From: UBA8752 sp036159995
GTDB taxonomy: Bacteria > Bacteroidota > Bacteroidia > Flavobacteriales_D > Sanyastnellaceae
Reading direction: 5' to 3'
Assembly (NCBI GenBank): GCA_036159995.1
Contig: JAYYEI010000056.1
Location: forward strand, 1 to 46,911
Length of the DNA stretch: 46,911 bases
The translations under genes were made by a program, and so were the position numbers. The notes below the pieces were generated by a model. It saw only the letters and a list, made by a program, of their open reading frames with translations. It made no database searches and had not been told where the DNA came from. Each line of letters begins with the position of its first letter. Positions within the stretch are counted from its first letter, which is position 1. Below are positions 41,234 to 46,911 of the stretch, in pieces.

Positions 41234-42025
41234 TCACCTTACAAGGAACCAGGCGTTGAGCAACTGCTCGCGGTTGTAGCGCATGGTCACGCCCGAGTCC
41301 TGGTCGATCACGTCGAACCCGGCCGCCATGCAGATGCCCTGGCCCGCCGCTGTGTCCCATTCCATGGTGGGCGCAAACCGCGGGTAGCAGTCCGCCTTGC
41401 CCTCGGCCACCATGCACAGCTTGAGGGAGGAGCCCTTGGAGATGGTGACCACTTCGCCGTGCTCCTGCTTCAACTCCTCGATGAAGGCCTCGGTCTCGGG
41501 CGAGAGGTGGGAGCGGCTGGCCACAGCGGTGTAGGGGCGGTCACCTTTCGGCAGGGGCAGGATATCGGCTCCAGCCATCGCCGCCGTGGGGTCCACCGGC
41601 TGATCAGCCGGACACTGGGCCTTGCGGGCACCTTCTCCCGCCACACCCACATAAAGCTCACCAGTGACCGGGACATAGATGACCCCGAGGACGGGCATGC
41701 CGTCGCGGGCGAGCGCAATGTTGACCGTGAATTCGCCATTTCGCTTGATGAACTCCTTGGTTCCGTCAATCGGGTCGACGATCCACAACTCGGACCAACC
41801 GGAGCGCTCCTCGTACGGCATGTGTCGCCCTTCCTCACTGAGGACGGGAATGCCGAGAGGGTCGAGGTGGCGCACGATGACCTCGTGAGAGGCGATGTCG
41901 GCGCGGGTCAGTGGCGAATCGTCGCCCTTGACGGTCACGTCGAAGTCGCCGCTGTGGTAGATCTCGAGGATGGCCCGGCCGGCCTCGACTGCGGCCCGGA
42001 TGGCGGTATCACGCAATGTGTACAT
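41234..42025 (-). CDS. cysQ: 3'(2'),5'-bisphosphate nucleotidase
   Basis: This is a 263-residue member of the inositol monophosphatase superfamily, CysQ type (EC 3.1.3.7), which removes the 3'-phosphate of PAP formed in sulfate assimilation and sulfotransfer. Metal-binding motifs are LSEEGRHMPY with the Glu, WIVDPIDGTKEFI, and WDTAAGQGICMAAG near the C-terminus. KGDDSPLTRAD at residues 35-45 is the lithium-sensitive loop typical of the family. Length is as expected. The ATG at 42025 lies four bases after a TACTTTCG box, so the mRNA is predicted to be leaderless. It is transcribed separately from the glycosyltransferase gene upstream (29 bases). Confidence 0.95.
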   Translation of the reverse strand: MYTLRDTAIRAAVEAGRAILEIYHSGDFDVTVKGDDSPLTRADIASHEVIVRHLDPLGIPVLSEEGRHMPYEERSGWSELWIVDPIDGTKEFIKRNGEFTVNIALARDGMPVLGVIYVPVTGELYVGVAGEGARKAQCPADQPVDPTAAMAGADILPLPKGDRPYTAVASRSHLSPETEAFIEELKQEHGEVVTISKGSSLKLCMVAEGKADCYPRFAPTMEWDTAAGQGICMAAGFDVIDQDSGVTMRYNREQLLNAWFLVR

Positions 42026-42029
42026 GCCG

Positions 42030-42037
42030 CGAAAGTA
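42030..42037 (-). promoter_or_regulatory. -7 element of a predicted leaderless promoter (cysQ)
   Basis: On the minus strand TACTTTCG is followed by CGGC and the ATG at 42025. It is nearly identical to the phosphohexomutase promoter at 8409. Confidence 0.7.
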
Positions 42038-42054
42038 AGGTGGTGGTGAAGGGC

Positions 42055-43191
42055 TCAGCCTGAGGCATACAGCCCCGTCAGGACCTCCGACTCGGAGGAC
42101 CAGCTGAGCGACTCTGCCGCTTTGACCAAGCCCGGCTGGAATCCCTCCACCCCGCGCTCCTGCAAGTCGAGGAGGGCCTGTCGCCACCCGTCCGCATCGT
42201 CCTGCGTCACGACGCTTCCCGCACTGAACTCTTCGATGAGGGCCCGGCAATCCGGCAAGTCGTTGGACAGCACCGGCACCCCGGCGAGGAGGTACTCGAA
42301 GAGCTTGTTGGGCAGGCAATAGAGGTAGCTCAGACAGGTCGGCTTGACAGAGACCAGTCCGATATCCGCACTGCAGGTATGGGCCAGGACCTCCTTGTAC
42401 GGAACAGCAGGGTGCACATGGACGTGCGGCAAATCGGCCGCCGCCGCATCGACGAGGGACTGGAGCGGGCCGTAGCCCATCAGGACGAGGTGGATGCCGC
42501 TGTCCTCGAGGCCCCGCATGGCCTCGAGGGCCGTCTCCAAGCCCCGGTTGTGCGTGAACGATCCCTGATACAGGGCGATGAAGCCGTCTTGCGGAATGCC
42601 ATATCGGATGCGGAAGCGGTCTGACGTCTCTCCCTTCGCGGCCGTCTTGGGCTCGGGGATGTTGCGCACAAGGTGGACCTCGGGAAGACCATGGCGGGCA
42701 TAGCGCTCGCGGTAAGCGGCCGCGATGGACGGGCTCACCGTGATGACCGCCTCCGCCTTGCGGATCATCCGCCGCTCCAACCAGCCCACCATCTTTCGTT
42801 CGATGGCCGGCTTGGCGTTGCGCTCCGCCTCGAACTCATGGCAGTCGTAGATGAGTCGCAGTCGGGGATTCAGCCGCTGGGCGCACCAGCCGAGGACGAA
42901 GGCCTCGATGTCGTTGCAATGCCACGCGTCAACCTTGCGCCAGCGCCACACCACCCGCAGGGCGAGCTCGGCCATCTTCAGCACACCGAAGACCGTCCCC
43001 CGTGGCAAGGCCGAGGTGGCAATCCGGGTGCGCACGACGTTCCATGTCCCCCGCTCTTCTTCCATCGGAAAGCCTTCCTTGTGCAGAGCGACGACCGTTA
43101 CGTCATGCCCAACTCCAGCCAGGCTCTCTGACACCTTGAGCACCCGATTGTCCCGGGTGAAATCGTTGAGGACGACGTTGGCAATCCTCAT
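42055..43191 (-). CDS. glycosyltransferase, GT-B fold (family 4-like)
   Basis: This is a 378-residue enzyme. The N-terminal domain starts RIANVVLNDFTRDNRVLKVSESL, a form common in Bacteroidota family 4-type transferases, and contains YDCHEFEAE and AVITVSPSIAAAY. The C-terminal nucleotide-sugar domain has ALYQGSFTHNRGLETALEAM, LVLMGYGPL and the acidic motif LPNKLFEYLLAGVPVLSND. It should add a sugar to a lipid-linked glycan on the cytoplasmic side. Donor and acceptor are unknown. ATG 43191 overlaps the stop of the flippase gene (ATGA), which supports a shared role in surface polysaccharide or glycolipid assembly. Confidence 0.93.
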   Translation of the reverse strand: MRIANVVLNDFTRDNRVLKVSESLAGVGHDVTVVALHKEGFPMEEERGTWNVVRTRIATSALPRGTVFGVLKMAELALRVVWRWRKVDAWHCNDIEAFVLGWCAQRLNPRLRLIYDCHEFEAERNAKPAIERKMVGWLERRMIRKAEAVITVSPSIAAAYRERYARHGLPEVHLVRNIPEPKTAAKGETSDRFRIRYGIPQDGFIALYQGSFTHNRGLETALEAMRGLEDSGIHLVLMGYGPLQSLVDAAAADLPHVHVHPAVPYKEVLAHTCSADIGLVSVKPTCLSYLYCLPNKLFEYLLAGVPVLSNDLPDCRALIEEFSAGSVVTQDDADGWRQALLDLQERGVEGFQPGLVKAAESLSWSSESEVLTGLYASG

Positions 43192-44432
43192 GGGCCGTGG
43201 CGCAAGACGGCGGTAACGAGCACCGCGAGGTTCAACACGTAGTAGCCGCACTTGGCCCAGACGATGCCCACGAGGGCACCCCACTCGCCTCCGCCGAACC
43301 ACTCAGGGTGCAAAGTCCCCAAGGCCCAACCCAAGCCCACGGCCATCAGGTGCAGCCCATCGAGCCAGGTGATCCAACGGGGCTTGCGCACTCGGTGAAA
43401 CAGGGCACCGAGGCCCGCCGTCATGAAGTTCAGGACGAACCATGGGGTCAGGATGCGGACCACATCCATCGCGCCGTACCACTCAGCTCCGAAGAGCCAA
43501 GCCGTTGTCCCGTCCGGAGCGAGCATCACGGCCGTCCAGAGCAGGGCCGCCGCCGCGGCAAAGGCCCCCAATGCCCTCAGGAACAGCGCCCGGAGCGGCC
43601 CCCCATCCTCTACTTCGGTCGAGCCTTGGAAGAGAACAGGGGCCGAAGACGTGGCCAACAGGGAGAGCGGCTGCATGACCATTCGACGGGCCAGGCCCAT
43701 CATCCCGAGCAGGACCGGGCCCAACGTGGCCCCGATCAGCAACACATGCAGCCATTGGGCGAGGCGGTTCATCGCACTGCCCGCCAGCACCCACGTCGGG
43801 TAGTCTCGGTGCTCGTGGAGCACGGCGTCGTCCTTGACCCGATGCCACGCCCACGTCTCCCGAACAATGTCCGTGAGGCCTCGGCGCATGGTGGCCCAAC
43901 GGACACCGATGCCGATGGCTGAGCCCCACACGAGTCCCGTCATCGACAGCGGTCCGGCCAAGGCCAGCTTGACCCCTTCGGATGCCAGAGGGCCGGCGGC
44001 CTGGGCCGTGGCCACCTTGCCCGCATCCGCATTGCGGTGGTGCCAGTACTCCAGCAGGCGCGCATGGGCAGCGAAGGCGCAGAACAGCGGCAAGGCATAG
44101 GCCACGAACGTCCAATGCTCGAGGCCATACCGCGTGGACACCCAGGGGGCCGACAACGTCGCGAAGACAAAGACGACGAAGACCGTGATGCCCACGGCGC
44201 GTTGGCCCGCCGCGAAGAGGACCCGCGCTTCGGACTCAGCCTTCGGCAGCATGAGCGCCTGTTCGAATTTGCCGGTGCCGAGCACGGCCGTGATGCCCGT
44301 GACGAGCGCGAACATCTCGAGGTGGGCGAACGCCTCCGGTGAATACAGCCGGGTGAGGATGAACGCGGCGACAATCGTCACGAGCTGGCCCGCGAGCGAG
44401 CCCCCCAGAAGGGTGGCCATCCGCTTCAACAT
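43188..44432 (-). CDS. polysaccharide flippase (Wzx-like, MOP superfamily)
   Basis: This is a 414-residue inner membrane protein with about 11-12 hydrophobic segments. It starts MLKRMATLLGGSLAGQLVTIVAAFILTRLYSPE, the typical Wzx/RfbX beginning in which a basic N-terminus is followed by a Gly-rich first helix and LYSPEAF. LGMMGLARRMVMQPLSLLATSSAPVLF matches the second half of such flippases. It would move an undecaprenyl-linked oligosaccharide across the inner membrane. It is the first gene of a two-gene operon with the glycosyltransferase. On the minus strand TACCTTCG at 44467-44474 is its likely -7 box, with a leader of about 28 bases. Confidence 0.93.
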   Translation of the reverse strand: MLKRMATLLGGSLAGQLVTIVAAFILTRLYSPEAFAHLEMFALVTGITAVLGTGKFEQALMLPKAESEARVLFAAGQRAVGITVFVVFVFATLSAPWVSTRYGLEHWTFVAYALPLFCAFAAHARLLEYWHHRNADAGKVATAQAAGPLASEGVKLALAGPLSMTGLVWGSAIGIGVRWATMRRGLTDIVRETWAWHRVKDDAVLHEHRDYPTWVLAGSAMNRLAQWLHVLLIGATLGPVLLGMMGLARRMVMQPLSLLATSSAPVLFQGSTEVEDGGPLRALFLRALGAFAAAAALLWTAVMLAPDGTTAWLFGAEWYGAMDVVRILTPWFVLNFMTAGLGALFHRVRKPRWITWLDGLHLMAVGLGWALGTLHPEWFGGGEWGALVGIVWAKCGYYVLNLAVLVTAVLRHGP

Positions 44433-44466
44433 GACCGGGTCGATTTGCCTGCGCTCCGCACGGCGC

Positions 44467-44474
44467 CGAAGGTA
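44467..44474 (-). promoter_or_regulatory. -7 promoter element of the flippase-glycosyltransferase operon
   Basis: TACCTTCG on the minus strand lies about 35 bases before ATG 44432. It is divergent from the cupin promoter at 44504-44511. Confidence 0.5.
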
Positions 44475-44503
44475 GCACTCCCCCCCAAGCTCGGCCCATC
44501 CCC

Positions 44504-44511
44504 TACCTTCC
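44504..44511 (+). promoter_or_regulatory. -7 element of a predicted leaderless promoter (cupin)
   Basis: TACCTTCC is followed by GGTC and ATG 44516. Confidence 0.6.
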
Positions 44512-44515
44512 GGTC

Positions 44516-44875
44516 ATGGACGCCATTTCGCTCACCGAGAAGTTCAGTCTGTTCGAGGACCAATGGACTCCGAAGATCATTGCCCAGCTCAATGGCCAGG
44601 ACGTCAAGCTCGCCAAGATTCAGGGGGAATTCCTCTGGCATGCCCACGATGAGCAAGACGAGCTGTTCCACGTCATCCGGGGGCGGATGACCATGGAGTT
44701 CCGGGATCGGAAGGTGGAGGTCGGCCCGGGCGAGATCATCGTGGTGCCGAAGGGGGTCGAGCATCGGCCCGTCACCGAGGAGGAGGTGTGGATTCTGCTG
44801 TTCGAGCCGCAGGACATCCACCACACGGGTGGGGTGGCATCCGAACGCACTGTTGAACACTCCGAGCACATCTAG
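44516..44875 (+). CDS. single-domain cupin protein
   Basis: This is a 119-residue cupin_2-type protein. The first cupin motif is GEFLWHAHDEQDELFHVIRGRM, giving the metal ligands His-x-His and Glu. The second is VGPGEIIVVPKGVEHRPV, with the last His. Such small cupins bind Mn, Fe, Ni or Zn and act as isomerases, dioxygenases or sensors; the substrate cannot be told. There is no signal peptide. The stop is TAG. The predicted mRNA is leaderless. A 55-residue membrane protein gene begins 33 bases later on the same strand. Confidence 0.93.
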   Translation: MDAISLTEKFSLFEDQWTPKIIAQLNGQDVKLAKIQGEFLWHAHDEQDELFHVIRGRMTMEFRDRKVEVGPGEIIVVPKGVEHRPVTEEEVWILLFEPQDIHHTGGVASERTVEHSEHI

Positions 44876-44908
44876 GCGCTCCAGAAGGGTCATCTTTACG
44901 GCCGATTC

Positions 44909-45076
44909 ATGATGGACACGTTGAAAGCCTTCGGGCTCGCCGGCTTCCTCTTCTTCCTGATCAAAGGGTTGATGTGGCTCGTCCTGTTCGCCCTCGTGGC
45001 GCGGGGTGTGGTGTCCAAGGACAAGGTGGACCGCTTCCGTCAGCGGTTGCGTTTCCGGAAGAGAAAACGCGGCTGA
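44909..45076 (+). CDS. short membrane protein, 55 residues
   Basis: Translation gives a protein starting MMDTLKAFGLAGFLFFLIKG with one strong hydrophobic segment at about residues 8-34. An amphipathic, very basic tail follows (DRFRQRLRFRKRKRG), which should stay in the cytoplasm. The two consecutive ATG codons at 44909 and 44912 cannot be told apart as starts. The gene lies after the cupin and is convergent with the next gene, four bases away. The charge pattern and complete frame support a real gene. No family is recognised. Confidence 0.6.
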   Translation: MMDTLKAFGLAGFLFFLIKGLMWLVLFALVARGVVSKDKVDRFRQRLRFRKRKRG

Positions 45077-45080
45077 GCGA

Positions 45081-45368
45081 TCACTTCCGCTTCAAGCGGG
45101 GCACGAGGCGGATCGACCCCCCGTCGGGCAGGTCCATGGCCTCGGCTCCTCCATCGAAATGGGACAGCACATCCTCTCCCTTCAGGCCGGGGCGCACGTC
45201 CAAAATGCACTGCACATCGTCACACGTCACTTCCGGCCGGCCCTCGGCATCGAGCACGAGGTAGCTGCGGCCTTCCTTCCGGTCGCGGAGGCGCTGGTCG
45301 TGGGAAACGGGCGGGGTGTAGACGGCGTCGCGGGTTTGACGCAGCTCATTCAGGGAGCGGCTTTTCAT
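45081..45368 (-). CDS. small hypothetical protein
   Basis: This is a 95-residue protein, Asp- and Arg-rich, without signal peptide or membrane helix. It contains SYLVLDAEGRPEVTCDDVQ and GGSIRLVPRLKRK at the C-terminus, suggesting a small mixed alpha/beta fold. I recognise no family. Support for a real gene comes from a perfect -7 box (TATCTTTG, 45393-45400) about 25 bases before the ATG, an A-rich leader, and normal codon use with GC-rich third positions. Confidence 0.65.
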   Translation of the reverse strand: MKSRSLNELRQTRDAVYTPPVSHDQRLRDRKEGRSYLVLDAEGRPEVTCDDVQCILDVRPGLKGEDVLSHFDGGAEAMDLPDGGSIRLVPRLKRK

Positions 45369-45392
45369 GCTGTGATTTTGTTCGGTTTACCT

Positions 45393-45400
45393 CAAAGATA
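45393..45400 (-). promoter_or_regulatory. -7 promoter element of the small hypothetical gene
   Basis: On the minus strand TATCTTTG matches TAnnTTTG perfectly. It predicts a leader of about 20 bases before ATG 45368. Confidence 0.6.
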
Positions 45401-45528
45401 AGTCGCAATGACCACGTTTTCAAGGACTTACAAGTGTACTTTGGACACGATTTTAGCCCAAGCGCCTCATTTTCAAAGGGACTTTGGGCCGAGGAGCCCG
45501 AGCACGGCAAAGGGCACCGTGGCGTCGA

Positions 45529-45714
45529 TCATGTGTGCCCAGAGGACGCCCCACGGAGTAGCCGGAAAGCCCAGAGCAGCAGACCAACCACAAGGACGGC
45601 AACGCCGAGGTTGAACAGGGTGTGCGCTCCTGCGTATTGGTTGAGTTTGAACGTGAATCCGGTCGCCGCGAGGGCGATGCCGATGAGGCAGAAGGATTGG
45701 GGAAGTCGGCGCAT
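45529..45714 (-). CDS. small two-helix membrane protein, GldL-like motif
   Basis: This is a 61-residue protein with two hydrophobic segments, about 8-24 and 30-52. Between and around them lies ATGFTFKLNQYAGAHTLFN. This arrangement (helix, G-x-x-F-K-hydrophilic-x-GA, helix) resembles the two transmembrane helices of GldL, the T9SS motor component, but the cytoplasmic domain of GldL is absent. I recall stand-alone proteins of this sort in Bacteroidota with no known role. Its start is three bases after the purT stop, so it is co-transcribed with purT. Confidence 0.65.
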   Translation of the reverse strand: MRRLPQSFCLIGIALAATGFTFKLNQYAGAHTLFNLGVAVLVVGLLLWAFRLLRGASSGHT

Positions 45715-45717
45715 GGT

Positions 45718-46911
45718 TCAGGATTGGGCGTGGACGTCGATGAGGGCGGCAATGGCCTTTGCGCGGTCGACAAGCTCGACGACATCGTCACCGGGAGCGC
45801 CGTGGGTCACCGCGACGGCCATTCTGCGGTAGGGCCGCACCGTGGGCTTACCAAAGATACGCAGGTCGCTGTTGGGTGCGGCGGCGGCCTCCGCCAAGCC
45901 AGTGATGACCGGGGCGGCACCGGCATGGGGCGCCAGCGATTCCGGGGCGAGAACCACCGCACTGGCACCGGGGCGCTGCTGGACGATGGCGGGCACGGGC
46001 AGGCCGAGGACGGCCCGGGCGTGCAACTCGAATTCGGAGAAGTTCTGCGTCCCGGCCAGGGTCACCATCCCCGTGTCGTGCGGACGGGGCGACAGCTCCG
46101 AGAAGTAGACGGTGCCGGGCCAGCTGTCACGGGGATTTTGGATGAAGAACTCGACGCCCCAAATCCCGTTGCCCCCGAGGGCGGCGGTGACCGTAGCGGC
46201 CATGTCTTGTGCCTCCTTCAGGAGCCCCGGTTCCATCACGGCGGGCTGCCAGCTTTCCTGGTAGTCTCCGCGCTCCTGGCGGTGTCCGATTGGCGCGCAG
46301 AACAGCGTCTCGCCGCTCGCCTGCGTCAACGTGAGGAGCGTGATTTCGTAGTCGAATTCGATGAACGCTTCGACGATGATCTCGGCGAGGTCGCCGCGCG
46401 AACCTTCGAGGGCATAGTTCCACGCTGTTTCGATGTCGGCCTCGGTGCGGATGACGCTTTGGCCCTTGCCCGAGCTGGACATGAGCGGCTTGACTACGCA
46501 GGGCAAGCCCACGGCTGCCACTCCGGTCTGCAATTCCTCCAGCGAAGTGGCATACCGGTAAGGCGCGGTCGTCAAGCTGAGCTCTTGGGCGGCGAGGTCC
46601 CGGATGGCCCGGCGGTTCATGGTGAAGTGGGCCGCCTTGGCGGAGGGCACCACCTGGATGCCCTGCTTCTCGTAGTCATAGAAGCGCTCAGTCCGAATGG
46701 ATTCCACCTCAGGAACGATGATGTCGGGCTGATGCTTGGCCACGATGGCGTCGAGCGCATCGCCGTCGAGCATGGAGATGACCTCGAACGCATCCGCCAC
46801 CTGCATGGCCGGAGCGCCCGGGTAGGCGTCCACCGCGATGACGTGCTGGCCGAGCCGCTGCAGGGCGATGACCACCTCCTTGCCCAGCTCGCCGGAGCCG
46901 AGCAGCATGAC
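45718..46911 (-). CDS. purT: formate-dependent phosphoribosylglycinamide formyltransferase (5' end outside window)
   Basis: At least 397 codons of PurT (EC 6.3.1.21), an ATP-grasp enzyme that makes formyl-GAR from GAR, formate and ATP in purine synthesis. The visible part starts VMLLGSGELGKEVVIALQRLG, which aligns with about residue 15 of the E. coli protein as I recall it, so around 14 residues lie beyond the right edge. Further signatures are EVESIRTE, the ATP-grasp loop KPLMSSSGKGQSV, FDYEITLLT, PIGHRQERGDYQESWQP and the metal site GVEFFI...YFSELSPRPHDTGMVTL. It ends at the usual C-terminus. The small GldL-motif protein follows in the same operon. Confidence 0.96.
   Translation of the reverse strand, partial: VMLLGSGELGKEVVIALQRLGQHVIAVDAYPGAPAMQVADAFEVISMLDGDALDAIVAKHQPDIIVPEVESIRTERFYDYEKQGIQVVPSAKAAHFTMNRRAIRDLAAQELSLTTAPYRYATSLEELQTGVAAVGLPCVVKPLMSSSGKGQSVIRTEADIETAWNYALEGSRGDLAEIIVEAFIEFDYEITLLTLTQASGETLFCAPIGHRQERGDYQESWQPAVMEPGLLKEAQDMAATVTAALGGNGIWGVEFFIQNPRDSWPGTVYFSELSPRPHDTGMVTLAGTQNFSEFELHARAVLGLPVPAIVQQRPGASAVVLAPESLAPHAGAAPVITGLAEAAAAPNSDLRIFGKPTVRPYRRMAVAVTHGAPGDDVVELVDRAKAIAALIDVHAQS

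Noticed and set aside
45437..45444. TACTTTGG, a -7-like box on the plus strand
   Set aside because: No plausible plus-strand gene follows; the sequence downstream is antisense to the small membrane protein gene and purT.
1..46911. tRNA, rRNA, CRISPR, IS, integrase, phage or restriction genes
   Set aside because: I looked through all intergenic stretches and gene products and found none that I could support.

Overview
The window is GC-rich chromosomal DNA of a Bacteroidota bacterium, most likely a high-GC lineage related to Flavobacteriales. The evidence is type IX secretion (T9SS) C-terminal sorting domains on several exported proteins, a TonB-dependent receptor with an N-terminal carboxypeptidase-like domain, families typical of the phylum (BatA-like, TIGR02757, DUF3467, MurQ, CysQ, ComA-like) and promoters with the Bacteroidota -7 element TAnnTTTG and its TTCG/TTGC variants. 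Shine-Dalgarno sequences are scarce. I see no tRNA, rRNA, CRISPR array, IS element or phage gene. Organism assignment is inference from gene content, not a database match.

Layout. 2-1177 is the 3' end of a secreted protein. 1270-3036 holds an M16 peptidase and a small secreted protein. 8307-3106 (minus) is a tightly overlapping six-gene operon: TPR protein, phosphosulfolactate synthase-like ComA, rhodanese, DUF368 lipid-carrier transporter, AroE and a membrane protein. 8421-13186 (plus) holds a phosphohexomutase, a cysteine desulfurase, a small secreted protein, MurQ and an uncharacterised partner. 13190-19484 holds an ArsC-like lipoprotein, an MnmD-NUDIX fusion, a TIGR02757 protein, a BatA-like protein and a dihydroorotase-like protein. 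24460-19497 (minus) holds rpsT and a RadC/WecB/deacetylase/membrane/HAD operon plus DUF3467. 28212-24514 (minus) holds RluF, an FAD amine oxidase, a thioredoxin-like protein and two exported proteins.

The accessory heart is 28274-41142. It holds a broken secreted-protein gene, a T9SS-exported CotH-kinase/lamin-tail protein, a patatin, and a four-gene operon (lamin-tail T9SS protein, TonB receptor, OB/Fn3/phospholipase-D T9SS protein, sialidase-fold lipoprotein). A decayed T9SS domain and a triple-FAS1 adhesin follow. I read the four-gene operon as a possible surface phosphodiester or nucleic-acid scavenging system, which is the best candidate for an undescribed system here. The right end holds CysQ, a glycosyltransferase and flippase pair, a cupin, small membrane proteins and a nearly complete purT.

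Two regulatory patterns stand out. At ten genes a -7-like box ends exactly four bases before the ATG, with a pyrimidine at -1, which predicts leaderless mRNAs starting on the A of the start codon. Two unlinked small secreted-protein genes share a promoter with two copies of a CACTGACG-like repeat at nearly identical spacing from the -7 box.
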